A stretch of 45,484 bases of DNA from a virus, in the IMG/VR virus record IMGVR_UViG_3300021181_000017, positions 1-45,484 of that record; one strand, 5' to 3'. Shown in pieces: positions 30,500 through 36,811 of this stretch (its first letter is position 1; every line of letters starts with the position of its first letter). The notes beneath the pieces were generated by a model. The model saw nothing but the letters and a program-made list of their open reading frames with translations, did not search any database and was not told where the DNA came from. The position numbers were made by a program, and so were the translations under genes.

Positions 30500-30853
30500 A
30501 TGAAAAACAAAAAAATAATTCGGTTCGCGGTCTGCCTGGCTGGCGTGGCGTGCGTGATGTTGTCGGGTTGCGCGCTGTTTTCAAATCCGAAGGTGCCGGC
30601 GACGACCATCTCGTTTAATCCGAAGACGGACGCGCTGCATATCGTCTCGCCCAAGGATGTGACGATCGGCGGGGTGACGGTATTGAAAACCGCGACTTCG
30701 TTTTCGATCTCGCTGACGAATTACGCCTCGACGAACAATCCGGCGCTGGTCGGCGTGGTGGTTACCGCGCAGGCGGCGATCGCGAGCAACGCGGCGGTGA
30801 CGATTGACGCGCTGGCGGGATTGGCGGCGCAGGCGGCGGGAAAAATTCCGTAG
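30500..30853 (+). CDS. Small lipoprotein in the lysis region
   Basis: 117 residues. The signal peptide ends in a lipobox LSGC (Cys about residue 24), so it should be lipidated after export. The mature part is beta-rich then Ala-rich helical. Outer-membrane spanin subunits are lipoproteins in this position, but this one lacks the Pro-rich character of Rz1 and is longer, so spanin is only a possibility. Preceded by the holin-like 30217 gene with a 4-base gap. Confidence 0.55.
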   Translation: MKNKKIIRFAVCLAGVACVMLSGCALFSNPKVPATTISFNPKTDALHIVSPKDVTIGGVTVLKTATSFSISLTNYASTNNPALVGVVVTAQAAIASNAAVTIDALAGLAAQAAGKIP

Positions 30854-30860
30854 GCTGGCG

Positions 30861-31352
30861 ATGGACTTCGACCTTACCAACGGCCGGCCGGGAGACGCGC
30901 TGCTTTATGATACGCCGGGAGATTTTATCGACCTGATCATCACGCGCACCGGGCCGGCGGCGCACATCGAAATCCTGAAGGGCGCGAATGCCAATGGTTT
31001 CACGAGTGTGGCGAGCCGAAACGGGATGGGGGTGAGTGAATATCCTTTCCGCAGCGCGGGCCTGCTGGCGGTGCTGCGGCCGGTGGGCGGCTTCGATCTC
31101 ACGATGGGTTTCACCTGGTTTGAAAGTGTGCGCGGCGAGAAATACGATTTGAAAGGCGTGAGCGAGGATTTTCTGGCGTGGAAGGACCGGGAGGCGCCGA
31201 ATGAATTGTTTTGTTCCGCGTTCGGGGCGCTGTTTTACCAGAACTGCGGGCTGCCGATGTTCAACCGCAGTTGGCCCAAAGGGCTGGTGACGCCGAGCGA
31301 TTTCTTAAAAACCCCGCGCCTCGACTGGATCTGGACGGATTTCAGCCTGTGA
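30861..31352 (+). CDS. Permuted NlpC/P60-like cysteine peptidase, endolysin candidate
   Basis: 163 residues. The opening PGDALLYDTPGDFIDLII, the AHIEI strand (His35) and the later GEKYDLKG and LFCSAF (Cys118) segments follow the YiiX/YebB-like permuted papain fold (Pfam DUF830 group), in which His comes before Cys. Such enzymes cleave peptide or amide bonds. In a lysis cassette with holin candidates, a peptidoglycan-cleaving endolysin is the natural role. No export signal is seen, so it would rely on a holin. ATG 30861 is chosen because it follows the previous stop by 8 bases. Confidence 0.6.
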   Translation: MDFDLTNGRPGDALLYDTPGDFIDLIITRTGPAAHIEILKGANANGFTSVASRNGMGVSEYPFRSAGLLAVLRPVGGFDLTMGFTWFESVRGEKYDLKGVSEDFLAWKDREAPNELFCSAFGALFYQNCGLPMFNRSWPKGLVTPSDFLKTPRLDWIWTDFSL

Positions 31353-31696
31353 AATTGCCGCCTAAATTCACGACGGTGGGGGAGTTCATGGCGTTCCTGG
31401 TGGCGGTGGCTTTCGTCTTTATCGCGCTGATTTTGCTGCTGTGCGCGACTTGCCGCGGTGAGACGGTGACGAACACGGACGTGATCCGGTTTTACGCGCA
31501 GGAGCCTACCAACGCGGTGGCGACGAACCAATGGCCGCGCACAAATTGTTTTTACCAGCTCCAAAGCTCGCCGGACCTGAAGGCGTGGACGGCGATAACG
31601 AATTTCCCGGCGAACGGGGCGTGGGTGGAGTTCTGGCACCAGACGACGAACGGGGCGCTGTATTACCGGACGCAGAGTTTGGAGCTGACGAATTAG
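31349..31696 (+). CDS. Membrane-anchored protein after the endolysin candidate
   Basis: 115 residues, start GTG 31349 overlapping the previous stop (GTGA). One strong N-terminal membrane span (FLVAVAFVFIALILLLCATC, residues ~16-35) is followed by a periplasm-facing beta domain with LQSSPDLKAWTAITNFP, a motif I associate with verrucomicrobial secreted beta domains. It could be an inner-membrane lysis factor. Its 3' half overlaps a convergent reverse-strand frame. Confidence 0.5.
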   Translation: MKLPPKFTTVGEFMAFLVAVAFVFIALILLLCATCRGETVTNTDVIRFYAQEPTNAVATNQWPRTNCFYQLQSSPDLKAWTAITNFPANGAWVEFWHQTTNGALYYRTQSLELTN

Positions 31697-32129
31697 GAGA
31701 GTGCTGCGGGTCATAGACCCGCGGTCCGGGAGGGGGCAAATGGGGCCAATTGGCCCCATTATTGCCATTGGACGGCCGGCCGTTTTTTTGTCCACCAGCG
31801 GGATCTTCAAATAACATTTTGGCTTCAAAATGGACGTCTGGGAAATTGGTGTCGAGATAGGCTTTAAAAGGTTCGAAGATGGTTTTGGCGGAGGCGGCAT
31901 CGGTGACACAAGCGCCATATTGGAAACCGGTGATGCCGGCCATGATGCCCTTCTTTTCCCAATCGAGCTTTTGGTTGAGCAGGGCGGTGTTGCTTTCCGC
32001 AAAGCTCCGGTTGACGGCGATGAGTTCCGAGGTCATGCGGCGGTATTTGGTAGTAAGAAATAATTGGGCGAGCAGGGCGGAAATCAGGAAAATGTTGGCG
32101 ATGAGGAGGAGATAGTGGTGTCGTATCAT
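31506..32129 (-). CDS. Membrane-anchored coiled-coil protein with run-on C-terminus
   Basis: 207 residues as read. The first ~120 look native: an N-terminal span (YLLLIANIFLISALLAQLF), a charged helix (ELIAVNRSFAESNTALLNQK) and a small alpha/beta part. From about residue 120 the frame runs through repeats H and E (GANWPHLPPPGPRVYDPQH) and then antisense to the 31349 gene. This suggests the original stop was lost when the repeats entered. It overlaps the integrase stop by 4 bases and is co-transcribed with it. It resembles an inner-membrane spanin in layout, but the orientation argues against that. Confidence 0.45.
   Translation of the reverse strand: MIRHHYLLLIANIFLISALLAQLFLTTKYRRMTSELIAVNRSFAESNTALLNQKLDWEKKGIMAGITGFQYGACVTDAASAKTIFEPFKAYLDTNFPDVHFEAKMLFEDPAGGQKNGRPSNGNNGANWPHLPPPGPRVYDPQHSPNSSAPNSASGNTAPRSSSGARTPPTPRSPGNSLSPSTPSGPASFGAGKNNLCAAIGSSPPRW
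31702..31762 (+). repeat. Repeats E (31702-31730) and H (31740-31762)
   Basis: gctgcgggtcatagacccgc followed by atggggccaattggccccat, between convergent genes. Both palindromes could also act as processing or termination hairpins. Confidence 0.75.
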
Positions 32130-33187
32130 AAATTTATCCGTTCATGCGCCCCATTCCTTTCAAACCCGTTCGTTTGAGGCGGTTGCGCGGTTTTTTGGGA
32201 GGGGCGAAGGTTTGAATCCTGCGCCACTTTTACCTTTATTACAATCGTGGAAGCGGCCGGGGAGGGCCGGGCCGGAGGACGGCGCTCCGCCCAAAAATCG
32301 AAGGCGAGTTGCGGGGTTTTTTCATCGCCGGGGATGACGGCGAACCATTCGCGGGCCAGGTCCTCGGGGACGGGCCGGCGGTAATTGGTCTTGATTATCC
32401 AGGGGGAGTTGCCGGATTCATCCGCGGTTTGGGTGATGTTTTTCGTCAGCGCCAGGCGGTAGCTGATGAAGGATTTTCGCAGGATGTTGCGGGTCTGGTT
32501 TTTCCCGGCGGGGATGGCGGCCTTCTGCTTGGCGCGGCCGAGGGCGGCGGAGGTTTTTTTTAATTCCACCATGACCGGGCCGCGGCGTTGCGCGGGCGGG
32601 AGCCGGTCAAGGATCAGGGACAACCAGCCAAACAAATTATCGGAGATCGGCGTGATGCGGTCGCGGCCGCCTTTGCCCGCGGCTTTGGGGACGTAGATTT
32701 GCCGCCGGGGCAGATCAATGTCCGACCATTTCATGCGGCGCACTTCGCGGTGGCGCAACCCGGCGAAGGCCTGGAGGACAGTAAAGGCGAGCATGTTGGG
32801 CAGCGTGCCGGCCAGGAGCTTCTGCAATTGATCCACGGCGAGAATGCGCGGCTCTTTGGGATGGGCCTTGGGTTTTTCCACCTGGAGAATTTCGCGCCAA
32901 TCCATGGGCAGATAGCCCCAGGCTTTGGAGTAGTTGACGAGGCGGACGATGGCGGCGCGGTAATTGTTGCGGGTCTCGACGCACACGCCGAGCGAGCGGA
33001 GCCAAAGGTTGATGTCCGCGGCTTTGACCTCGGTGATGGGGCAATCGAACGATTTGCCGAACCGCCGCAATTGCTGGCCGAGGGTTTTCTCCCAATCCTC
33101 GCCCGCTTCATCCTGTTTAAGGGAAATGAGCAATTCGCGGATTATCTCGGGGCATTTTTTCTGAGGGGATATAGGGGGAGTTGACAT
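32126..33187 (-). CDS. int: Divergent tyrosine recombinase (phage integrase family)
   Basis: 353 residues from ATG 33187. A SAM-like N-terminal domain (residues ~15-105) is followed by a catalytic domain with GLRHREV (Arg145), a Lys/Gly turn (PKAAGKGGRD), NILRKSF (Arg237) and TNYR (Tyr269, the candidate nucleophile). The usual His of HxxR is Asn234 and the usual GH-motif His is Asn260, so the enzyme is divergent or impaired. The frame stays open 69 codons further upstream through repeats and a membrane-like segment. C-terminal residues VAQDSNLRPSQ are antisense to a tRNA T-arm-like sequence. It would mediate site-specific integration. Confidence 0.7.
   Translation of the reverse strand: MSTPPISPQKKCPEIIRELLISLKQDEAGEDWEKTLGQQLRRFGKSFDCPITEVKAADINLWLRSLGVCVETRNNYRAAIVRLVNYSKAWGYLPMDWREILQVEKPKAHPKEPRILAVDQLQKLLAGTLPNMLAFTVLQAFAGLRHREVRRMKWSDIDLPRRQIYVPKAAGKGGRDRITPISDNLFGWLSLILDRLPPAQRRGPVMVELKKTSAALGRAKQKAAIPAGKNQTRNILRKSFISYRLALTKNITQTADESGNSPWIIKTNYRRPVPEDLAREWFAVIPGDEKTPQLAFDFWAERRPPARPSPAASTIVIKVKVAQDSNLRPSQKTAQPPQTNGFERNGAHERINL
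32197..32226 (+). other. tRNA T-arm-like sequence near the int 3' end (attP candidate)
   Basis: ggcgaaggtttgaatcctgc with flanks resembles the T-arm and 3' acceptor part of a tRNA (loop tttgaat; stem gaagg/cctgc with one mismatch). Phages that integrate in tRNA genes carry such a piece next to int. The match is imperfect and no full tRNA is present. Confidence 0.3.
32263..32292 (+). repeat. Repeat family F
   Basis: ggccgggccggaggacggcg then ctccgcc, inside the int coding region (antisense to it). Confidence 0.6.
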
Positions 33188-33197
33188 TTTGTCAACT
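33179..33197. promoter_or_regulatory. Perfect palindrome over the int start codon
   Basis: AGTTGACA-TTT-TGTCAACT, 8+8 inverted repeat. The int ATG (33187-33185) lies at its centre, so a bound protein could block int expression. Confidence 0.5.
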
Positions 33198-33395
33198 GGG
33201 GGAATGGGGCCAATTGAACCCATTCCGGGGGTTTTAGCCACAGATGGCACCGAAGGCACGGATTTAAGAAGGGTCGGTGAAATCTGTGCAATCCGTGGCT
33301 GATTAAATGGGGAGATGCGTGCCAGCCACAGGCCAAGCGCCAGCCCAATGCCCAGCAGCATTGCCCCGATCAAAATGGGTCCAATTGGCCCCATA
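33188..33395 (-). other. Upstream open stretch of int: membrane-like segment plus repeats
   Basis: In frame with int, from ATG 33394, read: two GPIGPI peptides from repeat H copies (33378-33395 and 33203-33223), a strong hydrophobic segment (ILIGAMLLGIGLALGLWLA), and a repeat-B-like region (33237-33301, cacagatggcaccgaaggca). It may be a small membrane protein whose stop was lost, or simply leader DNA. Confidence 0.4.
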
Positions 33396-33397
33396 GC

Positions 33398-33940
33398 TCA
33401 AGCGCGCCTCCTTTGAATTATTTCTGCCTGGACCTGTTTTTCTTTGCCGGCTTGCGTCATGGGCGGCTTATCTTTCGGATGCCAGGGACGCTGCGGGGCG
33501 ACGCAATTGACCTCGTCAATAATTGTCCTGGGGACAAATTTACCTAGCCTGATATTCGGCGCGCACCAAATCATGTAATAGTTGCTCGGGTCCAACAAGC
33601 GTGACTCTTTAGGGTATAATTCCACAGCCTCCCATTCCGGACCCGCGACGTCGTTTTTGATTTTTTGAAATTCCCTCCAGTCATGCCTCGCCGCTCCATT
33701 GTGGCAATAGATTCCCAGGCTCGCCCACGGAGAGCTTTTATCAAACGCCCATCCGCTTCTAAAGCGCCGACAGGTCACCACGTACAAATAATTCTGCCAA
33801 ATCTCGGCGCCATCAGGGGTGCGTTGATCCGTTAGAGCCATTACTTCCCATACCTGCGATGCTGCCATTTCCTGTGAAATTTTTCTCACATGAAGGATTT
33901 CCGGATTGGCCGGCACAAACGGTTTTCGCGCGGTGTTCAT
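33398..33940 (-). CDS. Conserved phage-type hypothetical protein (DUF7694-like)
   Basis: 180 residues from ATG 33940, overlapping the previous gene by ATGA. The core WREFQKIKNDVAGPEWEAVE then LYPKESRLLDPSN and MIWCAPN is the layout I associate with DUF7694 and related small phage proteins found in many hosts, with no known activity. The N-terminal part is alpha/beta. Its C-terminus is Lys/Gln/Arg-rich. Translated with the zinc-binding 33937 gene, probably early expressed. Confidence 0.55.
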   Translation of the reverse strand: MNTARKPFVPANPEILHVRKISQEMAASQVWEVMALTDQRTPDGAEIWQNYLYVVTCRRFRSGWAFDKSSPWASLGIYCHNGAARHDWREFQKIKNDVAGPEWEAVELYPKESRLLDPSNYYMIWCAPNIRLGKFVPRTIIDEVNCVAPQRPWHPKDKPPMTQAGKEKQVQAEIIQRRRA

Positions 33941-34143
33941 TTTCCACCCCTTGCGCAGCCCACACAGAGCAGCGGCATGGCTTTGTCCCGGCAAAGCTTC
34001 CGGACGGCCTGGGGGCCCACCAGGACGGCAATGCCGCAAGCCTGGCAACGCATCTCCAGGGCATCCGGATCCGGCTGGTATCGCATTAAGCCCAGCGCGA
34101 TTTGCTTTTCCCGGGAGGCCGGGACGGCGGCAACGATTTCCAT
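33937..34143 (-). CDS. Small zinc-binding protein
   Basis: 68 residues. Two Cys pairs, CQAC (about 33-36) and CVGC (about 60-63), separated by a helix (GPQAVRKLCRDKAMPLL), giving a single zinc-ribbon-like fold. The stop overlaps the next start (ATGA). No family name. One of at least six small CxxC proteins in this genome. Confidence 0.55.
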   Translation of the reverse strand: MEIVAAVPASREKQIALGLMRYQPDPDALEMRCQACGIAVLVGPQAVRKLCRDKAMPLLCVGCARGGK

Positions 34144-34147
34144 AAAA

Positions 34148-34372
34148 TTATTTTTCTTCCGTGATGGGAATTTTTTGCAGCAACTCCTGGAGAGCCTGCA
34201 AAAGTATTCTTCGGACGCGCGGCGGCGTGCAGTCTTGCAGCTCGAAAAGATCGATCTGGCAGCGGCTAATTAAGCGCAAACCTTCGCAGAGCGAATCCGC
34301 TTGGATTTGTCGAATTGATTGGACGCTGGTTTCACCGGCGAGTTCCTCCTGCCAATGTTCGGCTGTTTTCAT
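34148..34372 (-). CDS. Small helical hypothetical protein
   Basis: 74 residues from ATG 34372, almost entirely predicted helix (HWQEELAGETSVQSIRQIQA; RRILLQALQELLQKIPITEE). No motif recognised. Two bases separate it from the upstream 34375 gene, so they form one transcript. Confidence 0.5.
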   Translation of the reverse strand: MKTAEHWQEELAGETSVQSIRQIQADSLCEGLRLISRCQIDLFELQDCTPPRVRRILLQALQELLQKIPITEEK

Positions 34373-34374
34373 TT

Positions 34375-34650
34375 TCAACCCTCCTCTTTTTTGACGACGA
34401 AGGCCACAAACTCGTAAATTTGCGCCGGGGTCATTTCCGCAAAAAGTTTCCCTATCGCATGGAGTTGCGGCAAATGCTTCGCGCAAACCAGAAATTCGCC
34501 GCCCGATCCATCGTCGTGGGCCTCGATGGCAGGTTCATGGCATTCTCCCTCGCCGACGTGGCATGGCCAGTTCTCGCTTGGATCCATTCTCCGGAGTGGA
34601 ATTTCAAAACCCGATGGCGTGTTCGGGTCGCGTGGAGCTTTATATTTCAT
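34375..34650 (-). CDS. Small Cys/His-rich hypothetical protein
   Basis: 91 residues. Contains CHVGEGECHEPA and CAKHLPQLHA, spaced as a possible Cys/His zinc site, followed by a C-terminal helix (TPAQIYEFVAFVVKKEEG). Similar Cys/His proteins occur in many phages without known role. It lies in a compact leftward operon. Confidence 0.5.
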   Translation of the reverse strand: MKYKAPRDPNTPSGFEIPLRRMDPSENWPCHVGEGECHEPAIEAHDDGSGGEFLVCAKHLPQLHAIGKLFAEMTPAQIYEFVAFVVKKEEG

Positions 34651-34653
34651 AAA

Positions 34654-34722
34654 TCAATTGCCGGCGACCGCAGTCCAACGGTTCCTCACCACGAGTAAAC
34701 GCCGCCCCACGGCCACCGGCAA
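34654..34722 (-). CDS. Possible 22-residue peptide
   Basis: TTG start at 34722, stop at 34654; it reads PVAVGRRLLVVRNRWTAVAGN. It fits exactly between two operon genes and ends 3 bases before the next ATG. Basic and strand-like. Too short to be certain. Confidence 0.3.
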   Translation of the reverse strand: MPVAVGRRLLVVRNRWTAVAGN

Positions 34723-34726
34723 AAAA

Positions 34727-34924
34727 TCATTGTTCAAGGTCATCAATTTTCTCCCAATATTCTTGGGCGTATTTCGTGGATGACGTTTTGTCCCCGTCCC
34801 GGCGCACGCCGACGAATCCTCCATTAGCATTCCTTGTGACGATGCCGGTTCGCCGGTTGTTCCTGCCCTGCAAATTTTGAGACAGACCCGCTTCCGTCAT
34901 TTTTACTTTGTCTCCTTTTTTCAT
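34727..34924 (-). CDS. Small KOW-like protein
   Basis: 65 residues. GDKVKMT at the start, GIVTRNANGGFVGVRRDGDK in the middle and SSTKYAQEYWEKID at the end give a short SH3/KOW-like beta barrel pattern, as in small phage proteins with a conserved GxVxxxxNGxxxVxxDG core. ATG 34924 overlaps the previous gene's stop region. Function unknown; nucleic-acid binding is possible. Confidence 0.5.
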   Translation of the reverse strand: MKKGDKVKMTEAGLSQNLQGRNNRRTGIVTRNANGGFVGVRRDGDKTSSTKYAQEYWEKIDDLEQ

Positions 34925-35352
34925 TTGGTGATGCGCAGTTGGCGGAGGACTTCCGCGGCCCAGCGGAACGCGAGGGAAAGGAGCCAGCCGCTGGCGGCAA
35001 GGGTGAGCGCGGAAAATACTTCCACGCCGGAAGCGAGGAAATTGGGCTCGCCGGGAATCATGAAGGGAGCCAGGGCGATGATGACTATGACCAGGCAGGC
35101 GAACATGCCTCCGGTAAAGATGCCGGAAGCGGCGGAATCCAGCTTGTCCTCGAGGGAGCGGGGGGCATCGGCGGCGGCGTCCCATTGGGTGCCGGACGGG
35201 ACGGGCGGTTTGCCCTGGGGGATGAAGACGGTGGTTTCCATCTGGCAATGGGGGCAGGCGGTGGCGCCGCCGGCATCCGTGGAATCAAATTCGAGGGGCT
35301 GGTTGCAATGTTGGCAGCGGCAGATGGTTTTCAAGCGACCTTCCTCCCCCAT
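34921..35352 (-). CDS. Zinc-ribbon membrane protein
   Basis: 143 residues from ATG 35352. An N-terminal zinc ribbon (CRCQHC and CPHC, about residues 11-34), a polar linker, then two membrane spans (FACLVIVIIALAPFMI and VFSALTLAASGWLLSLAF). The ribbon-plus-two-span plan is common in bacterial small membrane proteins of unknown role. The start overlaps the end of the 35331 gene. Confidence 0.5.
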   Translation of the reverse strand: MGEEGRLKTICRCQHCNQPLEFDSTDAGGATACPHCQMETTVFIPQGKPPVPSGTQWDAAADAPRSLEDKLDSAASGIFTGGMFACLVIVIIALAPFMIPGEPNFLASGVEVFSALTLAASGWLLSLAFRWAAEVLRQLRITK

Positions 35353-35669
35353 GACGGGCCGGTGCGCGCGCAGGCCTCGGCTTCCTCCAAAGTTTTGAAC
35401 ATGCCCCAGCACGTCGGGCGGTCCCAGGCGCCACCATCGAGGCAGCGGACATCATAGCGGGTTCCGGATGGCCACGCTTCGAGCCATTTCGCTTTGTCTT
35501 CAGCAGTGGCGTTTTTCATGAAAGATTCTTGAGTTTGGATATAGGGGACGTGCCACCATTTCTGGTGGGACGCGGGCCGGTCCTCGTTGGCCGTGCAACT
35601 AAAGTTGCGCGGAAGCTTAGAGTTTATGGGAATTTTATCCGTTGCCGGATTGGTTTTGGTGTTGATCAT
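35331..35669 (-). CDS. Hypothetical protein, first gene of the leftward operon
   Basis: 112 residues from ATG 35669; ATG 35519 (62 residues) is an alternative start. The C-terminal 60 residues are the best supported: KNATAEDKAKWLEAWPSGTR, RCLDGGAWDRP, and a helix FKTLEEAEACARTG. Polar, no membrane segment, no family recognised. It heads a leftward run reaching to 33398 and diverges from the 35747 gene. Confidence 0.45.
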   Translation of the reverse strand: MINTKTNPATDKIPINSKLPRNFSCTANEDRPASHQKWWHVPYIQTQESFMKNATAEDKAKWLEAWPSGTRYDVRCLDGGAWDRPTCWGMFKTLEEAEACARTGPSWGRKVA

Positions 35670-35711
35670 GCCCGCACTTTGACGGATCTAAAAATAATTG
35701 CAAGAAATAAG

Positions 35712-35739
35712 TTGACGTTATCAGACATTCCGATATTTT
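35712..35739 (+). promoter_or_regulatory. Rightward early promoter
   Basis: TTGACG (35712-35717), 16-bp spacer, TATTTT (35734-35739) in an AT-rich intergenic region. Transcription should begin at about 35746, at the ATG of the 35747 gene, giving a leaderless mRNA. Confidence 0.5.
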
Positions 35740-35746
35740 AACCTCC

Positions 35747-35932
35747 ATGAGCAAAAATAAAGCCAGCAAACCGGCGTTGGGGATTCCCCGCGCTGTGACA
35801 TTTCACGTTGATGTGGAAAAAGAAATTTGGGACATCGCCAATCACGAGCGCATCACTTTCGCCCAGGCTGTCCGCCGGGCCGCCGCGCGCGGCGCGCAAA
35901 TCATAAAGCGTGAATTGAAAATTGCGGCATAG
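35747..35932 (+). CDS. Small DNA-binding regulator, ribbon-helix-helix-like
   Basis: 61 residues. Basic arm, then a strand (AVTFHVDVEKEIWDIA), a helix with FAQAVRRAAARGA and a basic C-terminus, the RHH order. It is the first gene rightward from the divergent intergenic region, the usual place of an early repressor or Cro-like protein. The likely promoter makes a leaderless transcript. Target inferred. Confidence 0.5.
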   Translation: MSKNKASKPALGIPRAVTFHVDVEKEIWDIANHERITFAQAVRRAAARGAQIIKRELKIAA

Positions 35933-35951
35933 GCGCAAACCCTAGGCTCGC

Positions 35952-36179
35952 ATGAGCGACACCACGGACAGAATGCAGGAAGCGGCCCAATCCCTGGCGG
36001 TGGTCTTGCCGCCCGGCACCGGGTTTATTTTGCTCGCGTTTGATTTCAACCAGTCGGCCGAAGGTGAGTCGCGGTTGGATTATGTCTCCAACGCGCAGAG
36101 AGCGGACGCGCTCAACGTGATGAAATCGTTTTTAAAAAAAAACATTTCGCCGGAAGCCTGGGCAAGGCATTTGCGATGA
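35952..36179 (+). CDS. Small hypothetical early protein
   Basis: 75 residues. A helix (MQEAAQSLAVVLPPGTGFIL) leads to a beta segment LLAFDFN, a YVSNAQR turn and a C-terminal helix. The conserved-looking FDF...YVSNA..R pattern is one I recall in phage early proteins of unknown function. Its stop overlaps the next start (ATGA). Confidence 0.5.
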   Translation: MSDTTDRMQEAAQSLAVVLPPGTGFILLAFDFNQSAEGESRLDYVSNAQRADALNVMKSFLKKNISPEAWARHLR

Positions 36180-36427
36180 ACTCTTTTCCCCCATTGGGTC
36201 AAGAAGTCCCCGCCTTGCCCACCTGGACCTGCCACATTTGCGGCGAAGAACGGCCGGACCGGCGCATTTCCGTGTTCCAGACGGACCTCTCCAAGCAATA
36301 CGGCTTGCCGCCGGGCGTCATGTGGCACAATGTGCGATATTGCAACGACCGCGCCGGCTGCATCCACGCCGCCCCCAACCACCGCCTGCTTCCCGATTGC
36401 TTCCACGACCCAAAGGAGGTCGCATGA
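36176..36427 (+). CDS. Small Cys/His-rich early protein
   Basis: 83 residues. CHICGEERPDRRISVFQTDL, then a Met/Trp/His segment, CNDRAGCIHAA and a second Cys/His group give at least one zinc site. Coupled by ATGA overlaps to both neighbours. Role unknown. Confidence 0.5.
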   Translation: MNSFPPLGQEVPALPTWTCHICGEERPDRRISVFQTDLSKQYGLPPGVMWHNVRYCNDRAGCIHAAPNHRLLPDCFHDPKEVA

Positions 36428-36708
36428 GCCGTTTCGAGCGCAGAATCAAACATGAAGACGGGCTGAAGGGCCAAACGATAAAGGTCCTGGACCAGGCCGA
36501 GGCCATCCGCGCCGCCAAAGTGGCCATCGAAGCCGTGCTGATCAAAATTTCCAGCGATGCCGATTACGCCCGGCTCTTCCCCGCCGAGTGCGAGGAATTC
36601 ACCCTGCTCACCTACGCCCTGGCCCGGCTGTGGGACCGCCCCCTGGCCCAGGTGCGCGAGAAATATTTTCCTGGATTCCCGCCCGCCAAAGAAAGCGAGG
36701 GCGCGTGA
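36424..36708 (+). CDS. Small helical early protein
   Basis: 94 residues from ATG 36424 in the overlap with the previous stop. A basic N-terminus (MSRFERRIKHEDGLKGQ) is followed by continuous helix (AIRAAKVAIEAVLIKISSDA) and a charged tail. No motif recognised. It ends just before the second structured leader element. Confidence 0.5.
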   Translation: MSRFERRIKHEDGLKGQTIKVLDQAEAIRAAKVAIEAVLIKISSDADYARLFPAECEEFTLLTYALARLWDRPLAQVREKYFPGFPPAKESEGA

Positions 36709-36720
36709 AAATTGAAAACA

Positions 36721-36802
36721 ATTTACCGGGCGCGGCCCCGTTGAAGCAAAGATCGCGTCCCACTGCCAAACTGGCACGTAGGAGAACTCCGCGCCCGGTA
36801 AA
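36721..36802 (+). ncRNA. Structured leader element, copy 2
   Basis: A perfect 14-bp outer stem (tttaccgggcgcgg 36722-36735 with ccgcgcccggtaaa 36789-36802) encloses cccgttgaagc and an inner hairpin tgcc-aaact-ggca (36764-36776). It shares its first 29 bases with copy 1 at 3220, apart from one change, and that change is compensated in the stem. It ends 9 bases before ATG 36812, so it is the 5' leader of that gene. Confidence 0.5.
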
Positions 36803-36811
36803 AATAAAATC

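Noticed and set aside
32197-32226. Complete tRNA gene
   Set aside because: Only the T-arm-like part is present and its stem has a mismatch; no D-arm, anticodon arm or acceptor 5' strand.
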